DNA from: a virus
Length of the DNA stretch: 21,577 nucleotides
IMG/VR virus record: IMGVR_UViG_3300018039_000032
Location: 1-21,577 of that record
Strand: one strand, 5' to 3'
The notes beneath the pieces were generated by a model, which did no database searches, was not told where the DNA came from, and saw only the letters and a list, made by a program, of their open reading frames with translations. The translations under genes were made by a program, and so were the position numbers. Numbering within the stretch: the stretch's first letter is position 1; every line of letters begins with the position of its first letter. Positions 14,393 to 20,617 of this stretch are shown here, piece after piece.

Positions 14393-14647
14393 TTAGGCTG
14401 CCTTACGAGCAAGGACAGCCTCAGCATCAAATACAGAATACCAGATCATCTTACGATTTCCTTCTTCATCCAATTCCTTAGAGAAACGGAACAGAGAAGC
14501 AACAGCCTTGATGCCTTTCATATTCTTTCCAGACACACCCATCTCACGAACGGCTTGTTTGAATGTGCAAACAGAATCCACACCAACAGCTGCCAAGATA
14601 GCTGCATTTTTGCCAGAGTATTGATATCCAGTTACATAGTTTTTCAT
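14393..14647 (-). CDS. Hypothetical phage protein, 84 aa
   Basis: Unknown function. A basic, small protein: MKNYVTGYQYSGKNAAILAA, then VDSVCTFKQAVREMGVSGKN, ending in MIWYSVFDAEAVLARKAA. The middle 'TFKQAVREMGVSGKNMKGI' has a helix-turn-helix-like spacing but no certain fold. ATG 14647 follows CGGAG by 8 nt; the in-frame TTG at 14668 is rejected. It has its own promoter at 14682-14709 and is a single-gene unit, with the next promoter abutting its stop. Confidence 0.8.
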   Translation of the reverse strand: MKNYVTGYQYSGKNAAILAAVGVDSVCTFKQAVREMGVSGKNMKGIKAVASLFRFSKELDEEGNRKMIWYSVFDAEAVLARKAA

Positions 14648-14681
14648 AAGAATTTCTCCGTTTTTCAAACCTTATATAACT

Positions 14682-14709
14682 ATACTACCATACTATGAGC
14701 AAATGTCAA
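14682..14709 (-). promoter_or_regulatory. Sigma70-type promoter with upstream A-tracts, for the 84-aa gene
   Basis: Minus strand: TTGACA, 16-bp spacer starting TTTGCT, TAGTAT, with TGG just before. A-tracts at 14713-14719 and 14734-14740 lie exactly 21 bp apart, upstream of the -35. Confidence 0.82.
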
Positions 14710-14762
14710 CCCTTTTTTTGAAATTATTTTAAATTTTTTTGTTATAACGATATATTTCTTTG

Positions 14763-15152
14763 TTATAAAGAAAGTGAGGATACTAGATTCATAGCAACTG
14801 CGGTCCCACTGATACTGGATCCAATCATAATTGCTCTATCGCCCCATTGCATACCTACAAATACCCAGCCCATTGAGCTGAGGATATATGCTATTTGACC
14901 AATCTGTACAAAATTGGCACTTATTGAAAAGACCCCTATAACTGCAAGGATCATAGCAATCCATTTTACATACCAGTCCAAAGTTCCAGTAGGGGTAGTT
15001 GGCGTGAGGTCCTCAACCTCACTTTGTAATTCAGCAAGTTCCTGTTTTAATCGCTTGCGTTCCTTTGAAAGCTCAGCCGCAAGTGCTGATGCTCTATTTT
15101 CTCTGGAAGCTTCCTTAAATTCTTGCTGAGTAGTAGTCTCGTCCAAGTTCAT
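14763..15152 (-). CDS. Coiled-coil membrane protein with three helices, 129 aa
   Basis: The N-terminal 50 residues form a charged helix, probably coiled coil (ASALAAELSKERKRLKQELA followed by ELQSEVEDL). After a TPTTPTG linker come three hydrophobic segments, about 61-80, 85-102 and 107-126, with WGDRA in the last loop. The N-terminus is probably cytoplasmic. Small phage proteins of this build are common in marine T4-like genomes; function unknown (inner-membrane modifier is one guess). ATG 15152 follows GAGG by 5 nt. It is the last gene of the unit that begins at the DUF932 gene. Confidence 0.82.
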   Translation of the reverse strand: MNLDETTTQQEFKEASRENRASALAAELSKERKRLKQELAELQSEVEDLTPTTPTGTLDWYVKWIAMILAVIGVFSISANFVQIGQIAYILSSMGWVFVGMQWGDRAIMIGSSISGTAVAMNLVSSLSL

Positions 15153-15158
15153 TGGCCC

Positions 15159-15590
15159 TCATATTTCATATTCAAAGTTCTGACAGGTTTCACCCCGCCG
15201 TAAAAATTTAGCACCGTTCCGAAGATGGAACTTTTCAGCCATTTCGGTTAAAGGACTCAATGTACAAAACCGGTTAATGTGTGGCTTTTCTCGTTTAATG
15301 ACATCGGCTGTATCAAAAATAATTTGTCTACCAGCACCTCTAGCATAACTCCATACTGTATAGAACATTGCAGTATCTGGTTCGTCAGTATTGTTTAGAT
15401 CATCCTCGGTGATACCAACACCTTTCGTATATGCGACACATACGACAGCTCTCATAATACCATCGCCTTCTTCTGTCAAGCCATAGACTTCACGCCCATC
15501 AGATGTCCGCCATTCCTTTGTTAAATGCGGCCGAACCGGATCGTCGTTTATATGTCCTAATTGCCAATCATCATTCAAAAGTATTAACAT
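15159..15590 (-). CDS. GNAT-like acetyltransferase-type protein, 143 aa
   Basis: The C-terminal two thirds have the layout of a GNAT N-acetyltransferase: a strand (MRAVVCVAYTK, about 46-56), FYTVWSYARGAGRQIIFDTA (77-96) with GAGR in the place of the acetyl-CoA pyrophosphate loop, then RFCTLSPLTEMAEKFHLRNGAKFL, whose 'FHLRNGAKFL' corresponds to the usual 'lyeklGF' end. Similar proteins are frequent in marine phages. The substrate is unknown and the pyrophosphate loop (RGAGR) is shorter than Q/RxxGxG/A, so activity is not certain. I chose ATG 15590, 1 bp after the upstream stop, over ATG 15638, which would overlap that gene by 47 bp. Confidence 0.68.
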   Translation of the reverse strand: MLILLNDDWQLGHINDDPVRPHLTKEWRTSDGREVYGLTEEGDGIMRAVVCVAYTKGVGITEDDLNNTDEPDTAMFYTVWSYARGAGRQIIFDTADVIKREKPHINRFCTLSPLTEMAEKFHLRNGAKFLRRGETCQNFEYEI

Positions 15591-15591
15591 T

Positions 15592-16170
15592 TTAATCCCA
15601 TAAGTTCTCAAAGTATTTTCCGAATAGTCGGAAGCCATTACTTATTCTTTCTTGTTCTGCTTTCATTTCTTCTCTATCTTCAAAACGAATAAACACATCG
15701 TCCTTATTTGCCTTGCAATCAAAGGCATATATCATTTCATCCATAACCCAATCCCAACGAGCAAAATATTTAGGATCAACTTCACCGTTCATACCGTAGG
15801 CTTCAATTTGTTTTTTTGTAGCACGAAGTTCTTTTGGCACGTCGGCATTATCAACAAACGGAGCACCGTGTTTAGTTTTCTGTAACTGTTTGAGCATAGG
15901 CAAGATAATAGGAGCAAGTATATGATCCATGCTCCAAGTGTCCCATGGATCAATGTGAACCTTAACTTTTTGTTCTCTGCGATCGATGAATAGATTAATC
16001 GTACAGTTATATATGCTCTGTAACAGATCCTCGAACTTTTCAAGGAATTGTTCAAATCTAGTATATTCCTTAGCTCGTGGCCAATCTACGTATCCATACT
16101 TATCGTTCATATAATTTGTATGGATATTACTGATCCATCTGTTGGGATAGGGTCCTATTTTAACTTTCAT
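15592..16170 (-). CDS. Conserved phage protein, 192 aa, unknown function
   Basis: Starts MKVKIGPYPNRWISNIHTNY and ends in ISNGFRLFGKYFENLWD. Between lie HIDPWDTWSMDHILAPIILP and WDWVMDEMIYAFDCKANKDD. Both the N-terminal 'KVKIGPYPNRW' and the C-terminal 'RI.NG..LF.KYF.NLWD' recur in hypothetical proteins of many marine phages; no function is known to me. Conserved acidic and histidine residues (HIDPWDTW) could suggest metal binding or catalysis. ATG 16170 follows GGAG by 4 nt and lies next to the glyA stop (TAATATG). Probably co-translated with glyA. Confidence 0.82.
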   Translation of the reverse strand: MKVKIGPYPNRWISNIHTNYMNDKYGYVDWPRAKEYTRFEQFLEKFEDLLQSIYNCTINLFIDRREQKVKVHIDPWDTWSMDHILAPIILPMLKQLQKTKHGAPFVDNADVPKELRATKKQIEAYGMNGEVDPKYFARWDWVMDEMIYAFDCKANKDDVFIRFEDREEMKAEQERISNGFRLFGKYFENLWD

Positions 16171-16171
16171 A

Positions 16172-17314
16172 TTACTCCAGAATATCTGCAATTTTATGGG
16201 CTAGTTGACGGAACCACATTTCGTCGTGGCCTCGAGTTGTCTCCGCAGCAGTTCCAATTCGGATGCCACTTGTTTCCATAAATGATCTAGGATCATTAGG
16301 AATGCCATTTTTATTTACTGTAATATCACCAACAGTTTCAAGAAGATCTGCTGCTTCACGACCACTATGTCTACTGTCCTTTAGATCAATCAGAATGATA
16401 TGACTATCGGTTCCACCAGTCTGTACCGTCAATTCACGTTGACGTAGGGTGTCACACATTGCCTTTGCATTACGTACGACTTGAGCCGCATATTCTTTAA
16501 ACTCAGGTGTGTTTGCTTCAATAAAACATTGAGCCTTTGCGGCAATGATATTCATTAGTGGACCGCCTTGAGTTCCTGGGAAAACAGCACTATTAATCTT
16601 TTTGGTAAAGGCATTATCGTTCCAAAGAATAATACCACCACGAGGCCCTCGTAGCGTTTTATGAGTCGTACTGGTTACGATATCTGCATAATCACAAGGA
16701 TTATCATAAACTCCACCAGCAATCAGCCCTGAATAATGAGCCATATCAACCATCAGTAGAGCACCAACCTGGTCTGCAATAACACGGAACGCTTCCCAAT
16801 CAATCTGCCGAGGATATGCGGAAGCACCAGCAATAATCATTGCTGGGTTAACTTCTGCTGCTTGCCGCATTATTGCATCATAGTCCAACCAACCAGCATC
16901 ATCAACACCATAATGATGTGCTTCGTAGTTTTTACCAGAAATATTTACTGGAGCACCGTGAGATAAGTGACCGCCAGATGCTAGATCCATACCGAGGATC
17001 TTATCACCTGGTTTTAGAAATGCTTGAAATGCAGCAACATTGGCGTTTGCACCAGAGTGTGGTTGGACGTTTGCGAATTTTACATCATAGATTTCCTTCA
17101 GTTGGTCAATCGCCAACCGTTCAATCTCATCCATATGCATACAGCCATTATAATACCGCTTTCCAGGATAACCTTCGGCATATTTGTTTGTAAAACAACT
17201 TCCTGCTAAATCCATGACAGCATCACTTGCAAAATTTTCACTTGCGATTAGTTCAATTGTTGTGTGTTGTCTGTCTGCTTCTCGTGCAAGAATTGCACTA
17301 ATTCTGCTGTCCAT
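16172..17314 (-). CDS. glyA: Serine hydroxymethyltransferase, compact phage form
   Basis: PLP-dependent enzyme that interconverts serine + tetrahydrofolate with glycine + 5,10-methylene-THF, the one-carbon donor for thymidylate or hydroxymethyl-pyrimidine synthesis. It has 380 residues; E. coli GlyA has 417. The active-site signature VTSTTHKTLRGPRGG contains the Schiff-base lysine (K219; E. coli K229). DMAHYSGL supplies the PLP-binding Asp (D190), KYAEGYPGKRYYNGC the catalytic Glu, and SGIRIGT the carboxylate-binding Arg. Compared with E. coli, about 15 N-terminal residues and about 25 C-terminal residues (the last helix region) are missing, while all catalytic motifs remain. ATG 17314 has a GGAG 10 nt upstream. 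It lies between the sulfotransferase unit and two conserved phage genes. Probably functional; phage role inferred as nucleotide supply. Confidence 0.96.
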   Translation of the reverse strand: MDSRISAILAREADRQHTTIELIASENFASDAVMDLAGSCFTNKYAEGYPGKRYYNGCMHMDEIERLAIDQLKEIYDVKFANVQPHSGANANVAAFQAFLKPGDKILGMDLASGGHLSHGAPVNISGKNYEAHHYGVDDAGWLDYDAIMRQAAEVNPAMIIAGASAYPRQIDWEAFRVIADQVGALLMVDMAHYSGLIAGGVYDNPCDYADIVTSTTHKTLRGPRGGIILWNDNAFTKKINSAVFPGTQGGPLMNIIAAKAQCFIEANTPEFKEYAAQVVRNAKAMCDTLRQRELTVQTGGTDSHIILIDLKDSRHSGREAADLLETVGDITVNKNGIPNDPRSFMETSGIRIGTAAETTRGHDEMWFRQLAHKIADILE

Positions 17315-17332
17315 TAATAATTCACTCCAAAA

Positions 17333-17632
17333 TTAAAAAGAAAAATTAAGCTGTTTTGGCCCTCTCGGATTAAAGGATTCTACATTAGGTTTTGCAAGAG
17401 GCATTGTTGTACTCGTGTCGTGATAATCACCGTCTGCTGAATAAACTCTAGTAACGACATCTTTATATACAGTACCATTTCGCCAACGATATGTCGACAT
17501 TTCCCTACGAATTACACCTTCAGTGTCAGAATCAAAAGCTGATTTAAATGGTCCTTCTTGCATTGATAGTTCCTCCCTTTGAGTTTCTTCCTTATATCGC
17601 CGAAGCATATAATCGTAGTATCCTTCTCGCAT
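17333..17632 (-). CDS. Hypothetical protein, 99 aa, coupled to the sulfotransferase
   Basis: Not recognised. A charged, helical N-terminus (MREGYYDYMLRRYKEETQRE) is followed by a beta-rich part (STYRWRNGTVYKDVVTRVYS) and a Pro/Asn-rich tail ending NFSF. There is no membrane segment. Its ATG overlaps the sulfotransferase stop as TAATG and follows AAAAGGA by 6 nt, so the two are probably made together. It may be a structural or accessory partner, but nothing in the sequence shows this. Confidence 0.78.
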   Translation of the reverse strand: MREGYYDYMLRRYKEETQREELSMQEGPFKSAFDSDTEGVIRREMSTYRWRNGTVYKDVVTRVYSADGDYHDTSTTMPLAKPNVESFNPRGPKQLNFSF

Positions 17633-18321
17633 TAAAAATCCTTTTCGTATCTAAACCAATCAAAGTCTCGTTTAAAATAATTGTATACCATATCTTTTGT
17701 TTCCTCGTCGTAATACTCCTGCCATGGCCGATGTTTTGACGTGTTTTCATGTGGAAGTGGCATATCTCTATTACACAATCTCTGTATGTGTTTAAAATCC
17801 TCTTCTAAATGTTCCATCCTTAAAACCCATGTTGGTCTTTTTTTAGGATGCAGAAACCATACCTGGCCTACCAAAAGATGAAAATTCGGATGTCTAACTT
17901 TACCACCCGTTGGTTGTTTTAGAACCTCTCTTACAAAATTTTTAAACGATCCATCATATATATTCTCTGGGCGAGGAGGGATTGGCTGACCTTTAAATTT
18001 TGCCTTATTTTCGGACATTTTTTGAAGTCTATCCATTTGTTCCCTCCAAAAATGTTGCCAACTCACCATTCTCGAATAGGGATTCCTAGACACTAAAAAG
18101 TATCTGTAATCCTGCCCAGGATATTTTTTTAAAAAATTATTTTCAAATTCTAAACACGAAGCATGTTTTGCGGTAAAGTCTCTTCCAATTCTTTCATGTG
18201 GCTGTGCACGGTACCGAGTGTCAAATCCTTCTCGATTTGTTACCCATCTGTCTATTGACATTCCCCCATTCTTAGGGATGTGGATAAAAGCCACTTTTGT
18301 GTCAGGAAAGTATATAGTCAA
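17632..18321 (-). CDS. Sulfotransferase (HNK-1 / Sulfotransfer_2-type), TTG start
   Basis: A 229-residue protein with the PAPS-binding motifs of membrane-type carbohydrate sulfotransferases: the 5'-phosphosulfate loop FIHIPKNGGMSI (residues 13-23) and the 3'-phosphate motif VSRNPYSRMVSW (77-88). The C-terminal YNYFKRDFDWFRY matches the usual 'Y..DF..F.Y' end of this family. There is no signal peptide, so it acts in the cytoplasm. The likely reaction is transfer of sulfate from PAPS to a sugar or glycan; the acceptor is unknown. The start is TTG 18321, 7 nt after AGAGG and directly after the upstream stop; the next ATG would delete the PAPS loop. No PAPS-synthesis gene is in the window, so host PAPS would be needed. 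Confidence 0.87.
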   Translation of the reverse strand: MTIYFPDTKVAFIHIPKNGGMSIDRWVTNREGFDTRYRAQPHERIGRDFTAKHASCLEFENNFLKKYPGQDYRYFLVSRNPYSRMVSWQHFWREQMDRLQKMSENKAKFKGQPIPPRPENIYDGSFKNFVREVLKQPTGGKVRHPNFHLLVGQVWFLHPKKRPTWVLRMEHLEEDFKHIQRLCNRDMPLPHENTSKHRPWQEYYDEETKDMVYNYFKRDFDWFRYEKDF

Positions 18322-18567
18322 TTAGGTACCTCTGAACCTATTATTTAACTCCATAGTAAAGCACTGGCTTTGTTTAGAATCCTCAAAATAAAACGTGTGC
18401 TGGTACACGTCGGTCCATCGGACCACATGCCAACTTTGTTTTTCTAGGTGGCGTTTACACCAATCCTTCGCAGAACTTTCCAAATCACTATGGACTGCTA
18501 CTCTATAATTATCGCCGGAGGCCATCCATCTATTTTTATATTCAGATATTTCAAGTGGTGTCATCAT
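18322..18567 (-). CDS. Conserved phage protein, 81 aa, unknown function
   Basis: Contains NYRVAVHSDLESSAKDWCKR followed by HLEKQSWHVVRWTDVYQHTFYFED. The 'WCK.HLEK..W...R.T.VY..TF.FE' pattern is common in small proteins of marine T4-like phages. A compact alpha/beta fold without membrane segment is likely. The start is ATG 18567 or the adjacent ATG 18564; the ribosome-binding site (AAAGG) is distant and weak. Its stop directly precedes the sulfotransferase TTG. Confidence 0.82.
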   Translation of the reverse strand: MMTPLEISEYKNRWMASGDNYRVAVHSDLESSAKDWCKRHLEKQSWHVVRWTDVYQHTFYFEDSKQSQCFTMELNNRFRGT

Positions 18568-18582
18568 TATCTAAAGTACCTT

Positions 18583-18831
18583 TTAAATTGCTTTCCCTTC
18601 GAGATAGGGAATCAAATCTTTCTGCAATTGTTGTTCGTTTATACATGCTACACCCACAATAGGCATCGGTCGAGCAAACTCTATAACCAATCTCTGTACG
18701 TATTTTTGTATATCTTCCTGATTTTGCATTGATTCCATACATTCTTCTTGTGTTTCAAATGTTGGATTCGTAAAAACAAAAGCAGGAACTTCTTCCCATT
18801 GTGCAAATAGCACCAGTAAAAACCAAGTCAT
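18583..18831 (-). CDS. Small secreted or membrane protein, 82 aa
   Basis: N-terminal MTWFLLVLFAQWEEVPAFVF could serve as a short signal peptide or anchor. The rest carries two Cys (EECMESMQNQEDIQKYVQRL; VGVACINEQQ) that may form a disulfide outside the cytoplasm. Unknown function; the pattern of a hydrophobic start, ETQEECM and a later ACIN is seen in small phage proteins. ATG 18831 follows GAGAGG by 8 nt and overlaps the upstream stop as ATGA. Confidence 0.78.
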   Translation of the reverse strand: MTWFLLVLFAQWEEVPAFVFTNPTFETQEECMESMQNQEDIQKYVQRLVIEFARPMPIVGVACINEQQLQKDLIPYLEGKAI

Positions 18832-19064
18832 TCGTCTGACCTCTCTAAAAGTTTCTTGGACATTTCGTCCCTTATATCTATAACTTGTTCATTTTCAATC
18901 ACACGAATGATAGTATTTGTTAAGTCTACCTCACGCCTGAGCCAATACATTTTTTCCTGTAATTTCTCGAGCTCTTTTTGGTAAAACTCTAGTTCTTTTT
19001 CTTTGCGGAGTTTTTGCTCAATGACCTCACTGAGCAAAATAATCTTTTTGGGTACCTCTTCCAT
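18828..19064 (-). CDS. Coiled-coil protein, 78 aa
   Basis: Residues about 10-50 are heptad-like and highly charged (QKLRKEKELEFYQKELEKLQ, EKMYWLRREVDLTNTIIRVI), so a dimeric coiled coil is likely. The C-terminus is IRDEMSKKLLERSDE. ATG 19064 is used; the codon before it is TTG. The ribosome-binding site is weak. Unknown function; its overlap with the next gene (ATGA) suggests they are made together. Confidence 0.75.
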   Translation of the reverse strand: MEEVPKKIILLSEVIEQKLRKEKELEFYQKELEKLQEKMYWLRREVDLTNTIIRVIENEQVIDIRDEMSKKLLERSDE

Positions 19065-19075
19065 CAAATTCGACT

Positions 19076-19258
19076 TTATTCTTCTGACTCGAATACAAGA
19101 TAGTATTTAGCACCTTCTGGACTTGTATTATCACGAGCCCAACGTTTTGCTTCCAGTTCGTCCGTAAATGTTAACTGAACAGAAGGATCTGTTTCGTCCA
19201 TTACAGGAGTCCGTTCTCCTATAGGTGACACATTAAACATTTTAAATACGAATGCCAT
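19076..19258 (-). CDS. Hypothetical phage protein, 60 aa
   Basis: Short soluble protein: MAFVFKMFNVSPIGERTPVM, then VQLTFTDELEAKRWARDNTS and AKYYLVFESEE. The 'FTDELEAKRWARDN' helix between two strands resembles the small beta-alpha-beta proteins at 12081 and 20438. ATG 19258 has the strongest ribosome-binding site of the region (AAAGGAGGTAAT). Confidence 0.82.
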   Translation of the reverse strand: MAFVFKMFNVSPIGERTPVMDETDPSVQLTFTDELEAKRWARDNTSPEGAKYYLVFESEE

Positions 19259-19268
19259 ATTACCTCCT

Positions 19269-19406
19269 TTAGAAAAATCCTCGTCCTGGGATTATAGCAT
19301 GATCAATGATAAGTAAAACAAGAGCACCTACAATTCCCCAGAAAACAACTTCCAAAGGTGTCAGTTCAGACACCTTTGTGTTAAGACGGCTCAACCAATC
19401 AAACAT
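19269..19406 (-). CDS. Small single-pass membrane protein, 45 aa
   Basis: Encodes MFDWLSRLNTKVSELTPLEV followed by a hydrophobic helix (VFWGIVGALVLLIIDHAII, about residues 21-39) and a PGRGFF tail. It looks like a one-helix inner-membrane protein with the N-terminus in the cytoplasm. The ATG overlaps the DUF932 stop as TAATG and follows GGAGG by 7 nt, which is strong evidence for translation. A perfect 10-bp inverted repeat lies inside it (19353-19378). Function unknown. Confidence 0.7.
   Translation of the reverse strand: MFDWLSRLNTKVSELTPLEVVFWGIVGALVLLIIDHAIIPGRGFF
19353..19378. repeat. Perfect 10-bp inverted repeat within the 45-aa membrane gene
   Basis: CAAAGGTGTC, 6-nt loop, GACACCTTTG. 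It falls inside codons for TKVSELTPLE and is not followed by a T-tract in either direction, so it is not an ordinary terminator. It could be an operator, an RNA processing stem or an attenuator inside the operon headed by the DUF932 gene. Confidence 0.85.
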
Positions 19407-20362
19407 TAAGCGGCCTCCGCCATTTCCAAGGCAACGTTGAGAGCATCAACCTTACGCTTGGCATTTGTACCGAACCATGCAGAGGTCATCCGAGTATCGG
19501 CTGAACGACCCAACTCGTGGTCAGTCAAATAGGTGACTGCATTATATGCATTCCACCATGAACCAGGACGGAATTCAGCACCAGGCTGAGACTCTACAAT
19601 GTCCATGGCTCGTTGAGCGGTGCGAGACAATTCCTTACCTTCCTTCTTAGACTCACCAAACACCTCAACAAGGAACTTCTGAAGATCAAACTTGTTGTAT
19701 TGCTTAGAGCCAAGGAAGTTTGCAGCCTCTTCGAATTTCTCAATTCGCTGGTGAGACAGACCAAGGATCTCCTTCACACGCTGAGGGTTAAACTCAGAAC
19801 GGTGATTAACACGGACACCAGGCATACCCTTTTCATTTAGAGCAACAGTCAAGGTGTTATTGCAAACGACACGTTCCATAACGAATTTGATGTCGATTGA
19901 TTTTCCGTATTGGTGTGGGTTAGAAAACAGAAGGTAGCCCTTTACCTCGTCACCATTAAATAGGCTGAAACCATCACGGACATCAGCAAGAGCCCAGACG
20001 ATTTGACCGTCCTTAAGCGAACCAGCGGTGTCCATAATCATATCACCGTTAGAAACAAACTCCGTGAAGAAGTCAAACGCCTCAGCATTCTGTACAGGAT
20101 TCCAACCAGGGCCAACCTGAGTTAGGATCTTACCATCGCTTGAGCGTACGAGAGCTTGTGAACCAGTCGCAACATTATCACCTTTATAGCGAATAAACGT
20201 GTCAACCTTCTCTACTTCCCAATCAAGACCAGCTGCCTCCATCATCATCTGTGGAGTCATAAAGTCGTGTACGGGAGTACCAAGTCCGTGCCAAGGCTTA
20301 CCCTTGGATTCACGGTATGCCATTTGAGCCTGGCCAGCTACAATTTCAAGTTCATGTGCCAT
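19406..20362 (-). CDS. DUF932 / TIGR03299-type phage-plasmid protein
   Basis: The 318-residue protein begins MAHELEIVAGQAQMAYRESK with PWHGLGTPV a few residues later, the hallmark start of the DUF932/TIGR03299 family of phage and plasmid proteins. Further typical stretches are VGPGWNPVQNAEAFDFF, YLLFSNPHQYGKSIDIKFV, VCNNTLTVAL and SWWNAYNAVTYLTDHELGRS. Its molecular function is not established. ATG 20362 follows GAGGAG by 7 nt; the in-frame TTG at 20383 is not used. It has its own promoter (20396-20424) and heads a unit that continues through 14763. Confidence 0.93.
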   Translation of the reverse strand: MAHELEIVAGQAQMAYRESKGKPWHGLGTPVHDFMTPQMMMEAAGLDWEVEKVDTFIRYKGDNVATGSQALVRSSDGKILTQVGPGWNPVQNAEAFDFFTEFVSNGDMIMDTAGSLKDGQIVWALADVRDGFSLFNGDEVKGYLLFSNPHQYGKSIDIKFVMERVVCNNTLTVALNEKGMPGVRVNHRSEFNPQRVKEILGLSHQRIEKFEEAANFLGSKQYNKFDLQKFLVEVFGESKKEGKELSRTAQRAMDIVESQPGAEFRPGSWWNAYNAVTYLTDHELGRSADTRMTSAWFGTNAKRKVDALNVALEMAEAA

Positions 20363-20395
20363 GATGTATCTCCTCAATTTCAATCATCATATAGT

Positions 20396-20424
20396 AATAT
20401 ATATCATTTTAAAGCAAATGTCAA
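20396..20424 (-). promoter_or_regulatory. Sigma70-type promoter with upstream A-tracts, for the DUF932 operon
   Basis: Minus strand: TTGACA, 17-bp spacer starting TTTGCTTT, TATATT, with TGATA just upstream. A-tracts at 20429-20434 and 20449-20454 lie 20 bp apart. The leader to ATG 20362 is about 28 nt. Confidence 0.85.
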
Positions 20425-20437
20425 CAACTTTTTTCGA

Positions 20438-20617
20438 TTAATTTAAACTTTTTTCAATGCCTTCATTTTGTTGCAATGCATCGTGTTGTTCTGACAAATC
20501 TTCATTTTCAATAGTGTAATGAGTTTTATCAAGCTTAGTCGTTACCCATGCTTGAGCATCTTCAGACCGACTACAAAAGCAGATGACCTCATTATTAGCG
20601 TTTTTAACTGTGTACAT
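20438..20617 (-). CDS. Hypothetical phage protein, 59 aa
   Basis: Starts MYTVKNANNEVICFCSRSED followed by AQAWVTTKLDKTHYTIENED. The 'SRSEDAQAWV' helix between two strands is the same layout as the proteins at 12081 and 19076. ATG 20617 overlaps the upstream stop as TAATG and follows AGAGG by 7 nt; the longer reading frame to 20662 would run deep into the neighbour and is rejected. Unknown function. Confidence 0.8.
   Translation of the reverse strand: MYTVKNANNEVICFCSRSEDAQAWVTTKLDKTHYTIENEDLSEQHDALQQNEGIEKSLN

Noticed and set aside
16172-17314. Reading of the short glyA as a broken pseudogene
   Set aside because: All active-site motifs are intact, the frame is open, and both ends stop cleanly at coupled neighbours; the shorter ends look like adaptation, not decay.
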